Assembly (NCBI GenBank): GCA_963808815.1
Contig: CAWEGI010000014.1
Span: forward strand, 248,001-312,000
DNA length: 64,000 bases
Direction: 5' to 3'
Origin: DATBLE01 sp963808815
GTDB taxonomy: Bacteria; Actinomycetota; Thermoleophilia; Gaiellales; Gaiellaceae
The notes under the pieces were generated by a model, which did not search any database, was not told the DNA's origin, and worked only from the letters and a program-made list of their open reading frames with translations. The stretch's first letter is position 1; each line of letters begins with the position of its first letter. Below, in pieces: positions 42,078 through 49,267 of the stretch. Position numbers and translations under genes: made by a program.

Positions 42078-42937
42078 CGCTCGAGGTCGACGCGGCGCCG
42101 GACGGCGCACCGGCAGTCGAGAGCGTCCCCGTCGACCCGTCCCGCGTGTTCGACCATCGCCGCCGGACCGACCGGCTGGAACGGGCACGGGCGGGCCGGC
42201 GCGCGCGCTCGTTCGTCGGCCGCCGGCGGGGGAAGTACGCGCGCCACCGCCTGGCGCGACCGGGCGACACGGACGTGGCGCTCGATGCGACGCTGCGGGC
42301 GGCGGCGGTGCGCGGCGGTCGTGTCCCCGTCGAGATCCGGTCGGAGGATCTCCGCCGCAAGATCCGCGAGCATCGCTCGCCCTTCACCGTCTGCTTCGTG
42401 GTCGACAACAGCTGGTCGGTGCACGCCGAGCGCATGGTCGAGAAGGTGAAGGGAGTCGTGTTCGAGTTGCTCGAGGACGCGACCCGCCGCGGCGACAAGG
42501 TCTCGCTGGTCGCATTCAAGGGCGGCCTGGCCGAAGCCGCCGTCGCGCTGCCGCCGACCTCGAGTCGATCGCGGGCGCGGCGCCGGCTGGAAGAGATCCC
42601 GCTCAGCGGGCAGACGCCGCTCGCCGACGCGCTCCGGCGGGCCCGGCTGCTGCTGCGCGGCGAGCTCCTACGGCATCCAAACGCCGTCCCTCTCGTCGTG
42701 GTCGTCAGCGACGGGCTGCCGACCGTGCCCGTGCGGCGCGGCGCCGATCCCGTCGCCGACGTGCTGGCCGAAGGCCGGGCGCTACGGCGCGCCCGGGTCG
42801 GCTGCGTGGTGGCCGAGGTGGAGACGCCCGGCGACGGGTGCGCGATCGGTCTCGCGCGCGCAAGCGGTGGGACACGGATACCGCTGTCCGAGCTCGCCGC
42901 CGACCTGCTGGTGGAAGCGGTCGAGGAATCCCGGTGA
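42050..42937 (+). CDS. ChlD-like VWA-domain region read in the -1 frame
   Basis: About 295 residues that continue the ChlI reading after a -1 shift: a linker rich in charged residues (KKSRGEGELALEVD), then an integrin-type VWA domain with metal site FVVDNSWSVHAERM (DxSxS), TPLADALRRARLLL and VVVVSDGLPTVP. This is the layout of ChlD/BchD and of the cobaltochelatase CobT-like partner. No good independent start codon or ribosome site lies at the junction, which supports translation by frameshift or a fused gene of about 640 residues. The stop overlaps the GTG of the next gene. Confidence 0.75.
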   Translation, partial: KKSRGEGELALEVDAAPDGAPAVESVPVDPSRVFDHRRRTDRLERARAGRRARSFVGRRRGKYARHRLARPGDTDVALDATLRAAAVRGGRVPVEIRSEDLRRKIREHRSPFTVCFVVDNSWSVHAERMVEKVKGVVFELLEDATRRGDKVSLVAFKGGLAEAAVALPPTSSRSRARRRLEEIPLSGQTPLADALRRARLLLRGELLRHPNAVPLVVVVSDGLPTVPVRRGADPVADVLAEGRALRRARVGCVVAEVETPGDGCAIGLARASGGTRIPLSELAADLLVEAVEESR

Positions 42938-43522
42938 ACGCGGTCGCGGCCGAGGCGCTGGCAGATCCGCGGACGGCGGGCCGAGACGGGTCCGGCGCTG
43001 GACGCGGAGCTCGCGCGCTGGGACCCCGGGCCCGAGGAGCCGGTCGACGGCGACCTCGACGCCCTGCGCCGTGGTCGAACGATCGAGTGGGCGACGCAGA
43101 CCGTGACGCAGGGCGAGATCCTCGACGCCTTCGCGGTCCACTGCCGCGACGAGCTCGACGATGTCGACGTCCTCGACGCGCGCCCGAGCCGGCTCGCGCT
43201 CGCGTGGCGCCGCGAGCGCAGCACGATCGAGCTCCGCCTCGGGTACGCGTTCTGCGAACGCCTCGCCGAGGACGGGCCGGTGCTGCTGCTCGGGCCGATC
43301 GGCCCGAAGACGGTCGAGCGCTTCCTCGAGGAGGAGCCGCTCCGGTCCCGCGTCGCGCTCCTCGATCTCGCGCGGCTCGAGAAGATCGCCGCGGTTCGCT
43401 CCAGCGTCTTCGTCTACCTCGAGTGGTTCCTGCGCGACACGTACGGCGTGAAGATCCTGCCCGAGTCCGCGTTCACGAGCGGCCTGGTCGGGCGCGGGAT
43501 CATCTCGCTCGGCATGGGCTAG
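42934..43522 (+). CDS. Unknown protein coupled to the ChlI/ChlD genes (frameshifted)
   Basis: The GTG at 42934 overlaps the stop of the VWA region. The start frame reads MNAVAAEALADPRTA; the remaining protein, in another frame, reads ETGPALDAELARWDPG and on through TQTVTQGEILDAFAVHCRDE to ILPESAFTSGLVGRGIISLGMG. Removing one G from GGG at 42978-42980 makes one protein of about 195 residues. I do not recognise the family. The second half is a mixed alpha/beta domain with no metal or catalytic motif I can name. Tight coupling to a chelatase-type AAA/VWA pair suggests an adaptor or substrate role, which is inference. Confidence 0.65.
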
Positions 43523-43569
43523 GCCGTTTCGCTGCGACGACGGGATTGCGCGGCGCCCGATGCTCCATA

Positions 43570-43588
43570 CCCCCACCCAGGGTGGGGG
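43570..43588. terminator. C-rich/G-rich palindrome between convergent genes
   Basis: A perfect odd palindrome (CCCCCACCC, A, GGGTGGGGG) lies in the 152-nt gap between two convergent genes, so a bidirectional terminator is the simplest role. Its C/G tracts followed by CTGTACCCC also resemble CsoR/RcnR-type metal operators, but no such regulator gene is in the window. Confidence 0.5.
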
Positions 43589-43674
43589 CTGTACCCCTTT
43601 CCCCTGCGGTCGAGACTACCGGCTCGTGGCGGGCTTCTCCGTGACGGATGTGTGCCGATTCAGGTCGCACCGGC

Positions 43675-43983
43675 TCAGGTAAGGAGACGTGTGAGGGCTG
43701 CCGCCGCCGCCGCGACGATCACGACCGCCAGGATCGGCGCGCGCAGCGCGATCGCGATCGCTCCCGCGCCGAGGCCGACGAGCCGGGCATCCGCGACGAT
43801 GTCGCGGTGCGCGCCGACGGCCTGCGTGACCACGAATGCGGCGAGCACGGCGGGCGCGAGCAGCGAGACCGGGCCGGCCAGCCACGAGGGAAGCTCGCGC
43901 CGACCGAGGAGCACCGGCCCGGTCGCCTTCAGTGCGATCGTCGCCGCGCCGACGGCCAACACCGACGTCCAGACGGGGCTCAT
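43675..43983 (-). CDS. azlD: AzlD-family branched-chain amino acid exporter small subunit
   Basis: A 102-residue membrane protein with four predicted hydrophobic segments (VWTSVLAVGAATIAL, LLAPAVLAAFVVTQAV, LVGLGAGAIAIAL, ILAVVIVAAAAAAL) and the KATGPVLLGRRELPSWL stretch typical of AzlD. AzlC and AzlD together export branched-chain amino acids and analogues. The ATG overlaps the AzlC stop (ATGA), as is usual for this pair. Confidence 0.88.
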   Translation of the reverse strand: MSPVWTSVLAVGAATIALKATGPVLLGRRELPSWLAGPVSLLAPAVLAAFVVTQAVGAHRDIVADARLVGLGAGAIAIALRAPILAVVIVAAAAAALTRLLT

Positions 43984-44633
43984 CCGCGCATCCAGCCGAC
44001 GAGCGATCCTGCCGCGCCGGCGACGATCGGGACGCCGGCCGGCGTGAACGGGATCAGCGTGAGGGCGATCCCGCCGCCCAGGAGCGCGGCGGTGACCTCG
44101 CGCCGCCCGCGAAGCTGCGGGACGAGCAGGGCGAGGAAGAGGGCCGCGAATGCGGCATCGAGGCCGAGTTGGTTCGGATCGCCGATCACGTCGCCGAGGA
44201 TCAGCCCGACGGCGGTCCCGATGTTCCAGCAGAGGTAGAGCACCGCGCCCGCACCCAGCAGGACCTGGAGGTCGAAACCGCCCTTGCGACGAATGGTCAT
44301 CGCCCACGTTTCGTCGACGATCAGCTGCGACTGCAGCAGGCGTCTCGGCAGCGAGCCGTGAAAGGCCGGCGCGATCGAGATCCCGATCGGCGCGTAGCGT
44401 GCGTTGAGCATGACCGCGGCGGCGATCGCGGCACCTGCCGAGCCGGCGCTGCCGAGCACCGAGGCGACCGCGAACTGGGCGGAGCCGGCGAAGGTCGTCG
44501 CTGACATGACCAGCGGTGCGGCCATGCCCATGCCGGCGGCGCGGGCGAGGACACCGAACGAGAGCGCGAAGAGAGCAGCCGCGACACCGACCGGAGCGAT
44601 CATCCGGGCTCCCTCCAGATAGCGGGAGCTCAT
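43980..44633 (-). CDS. azlC: AzlC-family branched-chain amino acid exporter large subunit
   Basis: A 217-residue polytopic membrane protein of the AzlC family. The start GARMIAPVGVAAALFALSFGVLARAAG and the SATTFAGSAQFAVASVLG segment are hallmarks, followed by MLNARYAPIGISIAPAF and QLIVDETWAMTIRRKGG. About six to seven membrane segments follow. It overlaps AzlD downstream and the MFS transporter stop upstream, so the three are co-transcribed. Confidence 0.9.
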   Translation of the reverse strand: MSSRYLEGARMIAPVGVAAALFALSFGVLARAAGMGMAAPLVMSATTFAGSAQFAVASVLGSAGSAGAAIAAAVMLNARYAPIGISIAPAFHGSLPRRLLQSQLIVDETWAMTIRRKGGFDLQVLLGAGAVLYLCWNIGTAVGLILGDVIGDPNQLGLDAAFAALFLALLVPQLRGRREVTAALLGGGIALTLIPFTPAGVPIVAGAAGSLVGWMRG

Positions 44634-45808
44634 GCCGGCTCGGGCGTTACGACGCCCCGCGCGATCCGCTCGGGAGTCATCGATGCACAGAGCGAGAAGA
44701 GCACGGCACCCGAGCCGGCGATCAGCCAGAGGGTGGTCGTGAACGTGCCCGTGAGATCACGGGCGGCGCCGAGCAGCAGCGGCGCGACGGCGCCGAGCAT
44801 GTAGCCGACACCGAGCATCAGGCCGGTCACCGAGGCGACGTCGGTGGTCCGCCTGCCGACGTCGATGGGCAGCGTCATCACGAGCGGGAACATCGCGCCC
44901 GTGGCGAGACCGACCACCGTGGCCCATGCCCAGGCGCCGCCCGGCACGACGACGAAGCCGGCGACGGCGAGGGCGAGGGCCGCGCTGAACGAGACCAGGT
45001 AGACCCGACGGGAGCCCTTCCGGTCGGAGAGCCACGGGATGATCACCGTCGTCACCAGGGCCGCGATGTTGAGAACGGCGAGGAGGCCGCCGGCCTTCCC
45101 GTCGCTCCAGCCGCGCTCGACGTACACGTCCGGAAGCCAGCTGTTCAGGCCGTAGAACACACAGGCCATCGAGCCGAAGATCCCGACGAGGACCCAGGCG
45201 GTGCCGCTGTGGAAGGGCAGCCTGATCCGGGCGGCGGTAGGGCGCTCGTGCGGGGGCTCCCCCCGCGTCAGCCACATCCAGGCGGGGACGAGCGCGACCG
45301 TCACCGCCGAGAAGACCACGAGCGACCAGCGCCAGCTTCCGGTCGCGTCGGAGATCGGCACCGCGAAGACGGACGAGAGCGCCGAGCCGATGTTGAAGCC
45401 GAGAACGTAGATGCCCGTCGCGAACGCGGGCCGCAGCGCGAAGCGCTCCTTGACGGCGGCGGGCATCAGCGCCTGCGCGAGGCCGAGGCCGACGCCGACC
45501 CCGAACGTGAGCAGGAGCACGGCCGCCGCACCCGGTGCGACACCCCGGGCGATGCCGAAGGCGCCGATCAGCCCCAGGCAGACGGCGATCGCGAGCCGGG
45601 TGCCGTATCGGCGGGAGACCTGGGGCGCGGGGAGCGCGAAGACGCCCATGCACAGGACCGGGATCGTCGTGAGGAGGCCGGCGACCGCGTGCGAGACGTC
45701 GAGATCGTCCTGGATCTCCGGGATCAGCGGTCCGACGCCGACGATCTGCGGCCGCAGCGCGAGCCCGGCGAGGAACAGCCCCGCGAGCAGGCCGAGCCGG
45801 CGATGCAC
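44630..45808 (-). CDS. MFS transporter, CynX/NimT-like
   Basis: A 392-residue major facilitator protein with 12 hydrophobic segments. LGLLAGLFLAGLALRPQIVGVGPLIPEI opens the first helix and the motif-A-like WLSDRKGSRRVYLVS follows the sixth/seventh region. The N-terminal LRPxIxGVGPL pattern is like CynX/NimT-type cyanate and 2-nitroimidazole transporters; the substrate is unknown. It sits between the AzlC and FAH-hydrolase genes with a 1-nt gap to the latter, so it may move a substrate or product of that hydrolase. Confidence 0.87.
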   Translation of the reverse strand: MHRRLGLLAGLFLAGLALRPQIVGVGPLIPEIQDDLDVSHAVAGLLTTIPVLCMGVFALPAPQVSRRYGTRLAIAVCLGLIGAFGIARGVAPGAAAVLLLTFGVGVGLGLAQALMPAAVKERFALRPAFATGIYVLGFNIGSALSSVFAVPISDATGSWRWSLVVFSAVTVALVPAWMWLTRGEPPHERPTAARIRLPFHSGTAWVLVGIFGSMACVFYGLNSWLPDVYVERGWSDGKAGGLLAVLNIAALVTTVIIPWLSDRKGSRRVYLVSFSAALALAVAGFVVVPGGAWAWATVVGLATGAMFPLVMTLPIDVGRRTTDVASVTGLMLGVGYMLGAVAPLLLGAARDLTGTFTTTLWLIAGSGAVLFSLCASMTPERIARGVVTPEPA

Positions 45809-45809
45809 G

Positions 45810-46460
45810 CTATCCCGCGACGACCGGATTGGTCAGCGAGCCGATGCCCTCGATCTGGATCGTGATCTCGTCGCCCGGCCGCATGAAGAGCGGCGGGTCA
45901 CGGAAGGCGCCGACGCCAGCGGGTGTGCCGGTCGCGATCAGGTCGCCCGGCTCGAGCGTGATCGTCCGCGTGACGTAAGCGATCACCTCGGCCACACCGA
46001 AGATCATGTTCGCGGTCGTCGACTCCTGGACGGTCTCGCCGTTCAGGATCGCCCGGATCGGGAGCGCCTGCGGGTCCGGAAGGTCGTCGCGGGAGACGAG
46101 CGCCGGCCCAACGGGGCAGAAGGTGTCGGGCGACTTGCCCCGTGTCCACTGGCCGTCCGCGAACTGGAGGTCGCGCGCGGAGACGTCGTTGACGCAGACG
46201 TAGCCGGCGACCGCCTCCAGCGCGTTCTCCGCCGAGACGTCCCTGACCCGTTCGCCGATGACGACGCCGAGCTCGGCCTCGTAGTCGCACTTGGTGACGA
46301 CCGGCGGGATCACGATCGCCTCACCCGGGCCGATCAGCGTGTTCTGCCACTTCGCGAAGAGCAGCGGGGCCTCCGGCAGCGCGGTTCCCTGCTCCTCGGC
46401 GTGGTCGCGGTAGTTCAACCCGACGCAGATGATCTTCCCGGGACGGTCGATCGGAAGCAT
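45810..46460 (-). CDS. Fumarylacetoacetate hydrolase-family protein
   Basis: A 216-residue FAH-fold hydrolase or decarboxylase. KIICVGLNYRDHAEEQGTALP, the metal ligands in KCDYEAELGVVIGERV, VNDVSARDLQFADGQWTRGKS and DLIATGTPAGVGAFRDPP are typical of the fumarylpyruvate hydrolase/acylpyruvase group that cleaves C-C bonds in diketo acids. The length fits the single-domain type. It lies 10 nt after LutC and 1 nt before the MFS gene, so it belongs to the lut transcript or a following segment; the substrate is unknown. Confidence 0.9.
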   Translation of the reverse strand: MLPIDRPGKIICVGLNYRDHAEEQGTALPEAPLLFAKWQNTLIGPGEAIVIPPVVTKCDYEAELGVVIGERVRDVSAENALEAVAGYVCVNDVSARDLQFADGQWTRGKSPDTFCPVGPALVSRDDLPDPQALPIRAILNGETVQESTTANMIFGVAEVIAYVTRTITLEPGDLIATGTPAGVGAFRDPPLFMRPGDEITIQIEGIGSLTNPVVAG

Positions 46461-46470
46461 CGCCCTGACC

Positions 46471-46881
46471 CTATCGAGCCTGGTCCGCGGACAGCAGCAC
46501 GACGTGCACCTCGCCCGGCCCGTGGACGCCGACGGCGAGCTTCTGCTCGATGTCGGCGCTCCGGCTCGGGCCGGTGACGATCGCGAGCGCGCTCGGGAGA
46601 TCGTCGCCGAGCGCGGCGAACAGCTCGTCCAGGCCGGGCAGGATCAGGTCCTCGCGCAGCAGCGTCACATGGACGTCCGGCAGCAGCGACCGCGCCCGGG
46701 GCTCGTCCGGCGCGGCTGCGAGCACGACCGAGCCCGTGTCGGCGAGCCCGAAGATCGCCGTCGAGATGCCGGCGCCCTCGAGCGTCGGCGCCTCGCGGCG
46801 GTGGACGTGGAAGCCGACGGCCTCGGCGCTCGCGACGAACTCGTCGACCAGGGCGCCCGTGTACTCGGCGTCGTCCCTCAC
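46471..46881 (-). CDS. lutC: Lactate utilization protein C (LutC, LUD domain)
   Basis: A 136-residue LUD-domain protein. GADTGSVVLAAAPDEPRARSL-like sequence (ADTGSVVLAAAPDEPRA), VTLLREDLILPGLDELFAAL and VTGPSRSADIEQKLAVGVHG are the family pattern. It is shorter than typical LutC (about 200 residues), lacking the N-terminal part, which may have been reduced. LutABC oxidise L-lactate to pyruvate with electrons delivered to the respiratory chain. The GTG start overlaps the LutB stop. Confidence 0.88.
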   Translation of the reverse strand: MRDDAEYTGALVDEFVASAEAVGFHVHRREAPTLEGAGISTAIFGLADTGSVVLAAAPDEPRARSLLPDVHVTLLREDLILPGLDELFAALGDDLPSALAIVTGPSRSADIEQKLAVGVHGPGEVHVVLLSADQAR

Positions 46882-48254
46882 CGGCGGCGGTCCCGGTAGC
46901 GTCGGCCGAACCGCGGTAGGGACCGGCCGCGCGCCCACGTCCGACCCGGCCCGGCGAGCCCGGCCAGCGGCTGCCCGAGGCGCGCCAGCCGCGTGACTGT
47001 CCTGTACCCCCAGACCGACGACCACGCCCACGACCACAGCCAGAAGCCGAGCCGCTCGGTCCGCGGGGCCACGCCCTCCTGCACCAGATCACGGCGGAGG
47101 TCGAGCAGCAGCTCGTGTAGCGGGATCTTCACCGGACACGCCTCGGTGCAGGCGCCGCACAGGGAGGACGCATGCGGCAGCGACGGCGCCTGGTCGAGCC
47201 CGACGAGGAGCGGCAACAGTACCGCCCCCATCGGCCCCGAGTAAACCGGCCCGTACGCGGCGCCGCCCGTCTTGCGGTACACCGGGCACACGTTCAGGCA
47301 GGCCCCACAGCGGATGCAGGCGAGCATCTCCTTGTACCGGCCGCGTAGGAGGTTCGTCCGCCCGTTGTCGAGGATGACGACGTGCATCTCCTCCGGCCCG
47401 TCCTGCTCGCCGGAACGGCGCGGGCCGGTGATCAGCGTCGTGTAGACGGTCAGCTTCTGCCCGGTCCCGGAACGCGCCAGCAGCCTCAGCAGGACTGCGA
47501 GGTCGGCGGTCGTCGGGACCAGCCGCTCCATCCCCATCAACGCCACGTGCACGCGGGGGAGCGAGCTGACCAGCCGGCCGTTGCCCTCGTTCGTGACGAG
47601 GCAGATCGATCCGGTGGAGGAGACGCCGAAGTTCGCGCCGGTGATGCCGACGTCGGCGTGCAGGAAGGTCTCGCGAAGCTGTCGCCGCGCAGCCTTCGTC
47701 AGCGCCTCCAGCTCGGGCGGAATCGCCTTCCCCTCGACCGCGCTCAGCAGCTCCGCTACCTGCTCCGCCGTCTTCTCGATCGCCGGCGCGACGATGTGCA
47801 CCGGGTGCTCGCCGGCCAGCTGGAGGATGTACTCGCCGAGGTCGGTCTCGACAGGCGTCACGCCGACCGCCTCGAGGGCCGCGTTGAGCCCGATCTCCTC
47901 GGTCGCCATCGACTTCGACTTCGCCGCGAGCTTCGCGCCCGCCCGCGAGCAGACGTCCGCCACGTAGGCGCTCGCCTCGTCCGCGGTGCGCGCGAAGAAG
48001 ACGTGGCCGCCGCGGGCCTCGAGTGCGGACGTGAACCGATCGACGTGCCCCTGGAGGTCATCGATCACCTCCATCCTGATCGCGTGTGCGCGCTCCCGCA
48101 GGCCCTCGACGTCGGCGAGCCCCTCCCACGCCGACAGCCGGTGCGTCAGCAGCCGATTGGTCGAGTCGTCGAGCGCCTGCTGGGTGTGCGCGTCGCCGAG
48201 CTTGCCGCGCGCGATCACCCGGAACCGCTCCGCGGGCTGGGCGAGCTCAGCCAC
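46878..48254 (-). CDS. lutB: Lactate utilization iron-sulfur protein B (LutB)
   Basis: A 458-residue protein with an N-terminal LUD-like domain (SKSMATEEIGLNAALE, ADVGITGANFGVSSTGSICLV) and a C-terminal ferredoxin domain with two 4Fe-4S sites: CIRCGACLNVCPVYRKTGG near residue 302 and CGACTEACPVKIPLHELL near 356. It is the central electron-transfer component of LutABC. Its 5' end overlaps LutA by 8 nt, and its stop overlaps LutC, showing one operon. Confidence 0.95.
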   Translation of the reverse strand: MAELAQPAERFRVIARGKLGDAHTQQALDDSTNRLLTHRLSAWEGLADVEGLRERAHAIRMEVIDDLQGHVDRFTSALEARGGHVFFARTADEASAYVADVCSRAGAKLAAKSKSMATEEIGLNAALEAVGVTPVETDLGEYILQLAGEHPVHIVAPAIEKTAEQVAELLSAVEGKAIPPELEALTKAARRQLRETFLHADVGITGANFGVSSTGSICLVTNEGNGRLVSSLPRVHVALMGMERLVPTTADLAVLLRLLARSGTGQKLTVYTTLITGPRRSGEQDGPEEMHVVILDNGRTNLLRGRYKEMLACIRCGACLNVCPVYRKTGGAAYGPVYSGPMGAVLLPLLVGLDQAPSLPHASSLCGACTEACPVKIPLHELLLDLRRDLVQEGVAPRTERLGFWLWSWAWSSVWGYRTVTRLARLGQPLAGLAGPGRTWARGRSLPRFGRRYRDRRR

Positions 48255-48936
48255 CGACGCCCCTGGCGAGCGCGGTCGCGAGGTGGACCACTCGAACCGG
48301 TGAGCCGATCTTCTCGGCGCGGCCGCGCAGGTGCATCAGGCAGCCGGGGTCGGCGGTCACGATCGTCCCGGTCGCCTCCCCGCCGGCCAGCTTCTCGTCG
48401 GCCATCGCCAGCGACACCTCGGGCTGGCGGACGGAGAACGTCCCGCCGAACCCGCAGCAGAGATCGGGCCGCGCGAACGGGACGAGCTCCGCGCCCGAGC
48501 CTCCGAGCAGGCGCCGTGGCTGCGCCGATACGTGGAGCTCACGCAGCATGTGACACGAGTCGTGGTAGGCGATCCGCCGGCCGACGTTCCGCGGCAGCGG
48601 CCGAAACCCGACCGAGGCGAGGAACGCGGACAGCTCCCACACCTCGAACGGCTCGACGCCGAGCAGCTCCGGGAGGTAGTGCGACGCCATCGTCGCGCAC
48701 GAGCCCGAGGGGGTGACGATCGGGGCCTCACGCGAGAACGCGCGCCCGAACGAGCGCGCGACCCGCCTCGCCGCCGCGCGGTGGCCGGCGTTGAATGCCG
48801 GCTGACCGCAGCACACCTGCCGCGCGGGGAACTCGACCTCGAAGCCGGCCTGCCGCAGCAGCGCCTCGGCGTCGGTGACCGCCTCGGGAAAGGCGAGGTC
48901 GCCGAGACAGGTCGCGAACAGCTGGACGCTCCTCAT
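48247..48936 (-). CDS. lutA: Lactate utilization protein A (LutA, CCG-domain)
   Basis: A 229-residue protein with two cysteine-rich CCG domains: VCCGQPAFNAGH near residue 43 and LCCGFGGTFSVRQPE near 162, with the other cysteines in ATCLGDL, SGSCATM and HDSCHML. These bind an unusual iron-sulfur centre in the GlpC/HdrB/LutA family. The ATG at 48936 is preferred to an upstream one because TAGAGT lies 7 nt before it and the family starts MRSVQLFATCLGD. It heads lutABC. Confidence 0.93.
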   Translation of the reverse strand: MRSVQLFATCLGDLAFPEAVTDAEALLRQAGFEVEFPARQVCCGQPAFNAGHRAAARRVARSFGRAFSREAPIVTPSGSCATMASHYLPELLGVEPFEVWELSAFLASVGFRPLPRNVGRRIAYHDSCHMLRELHVSAQPRRLLGGSGAELVPFARPDLCCGFGGTFSVRQPEVSLAMADEKLAGGEATGTIVTADPGCLMHLRGRAEKIGSPVRVVHLATALARGVGG

Positions 48937-48943
48937 GGACGGG

Positions 48944-48949
48944 ACTCTA
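48944..48949 (-). promoter_or_regulatory. -10 box TAGAGT of the lutABC operon
   Basis: On the minus strand TAGAGT ends 7 nt before the lutA ATG (48936); no Shine-Dalgarno is present, so the transcript is probably leaderless. The box lies in the 19-nt gap after the rhaM stop. Confidence 0.45.
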
Positions 48950-48955
48950 GGGATC

Positions 48956-49267
48956 TCAGTCGAGCCGGAAGATCGCCTCGAGCGCGGGCGGGCCCCCATC
49001 GGGCACACGTTCCTCGAGCAGCTCGGCCATCGCGTCCTGCCACCGCGTGCTCACCTCCTGCCCCGCCAGGTGAGCCGCCGCCCGCGCGAGGTCGTCCGCC
49101 TCGAAGTAGCCGAACACCTGGGTGCCGTCCCTGAAGATCGAGTAGTTGCGGATGCCGGCGTCGCGCAGGGCCTGGAGCATGTCCGGCCAGACGGCCCGAT
49201 GCGCGTCGACGTAGTCGTCGATCCGGTCTGGCTTCACGCGGAGGACGAAGGCGCCGCGCTCGCTCAT
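48956..49267 (-). CDS. rhaM: L-rhamnose mutarotase
   Basis: A 103-residue RhaM that interconverts alpha and beta L-rhamnopyranose. GAFVLRVKPDRIDDYVDAHRAVWPDML contains the catalytic-type His in AHRAVWP, NYSIFRDGTQVFGYFEADD is conserved, and WQDAMAELLEERVPDGGP matches the C-terminal half; full length. The ATG overlaps the stop of the rhamnose isomerase gene, so the two are translated together. Confidence 0.93.
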   Translation of the reverse strand: MSERGAFVLRVKPDRIDDYVDAHRAVWPDMLQALRDAGIRNYSIFRDGTQVFGYFEADDLARAAAHLAGQEVSTRWQDAMAELLEERVPDGGPPALEAIFRLD

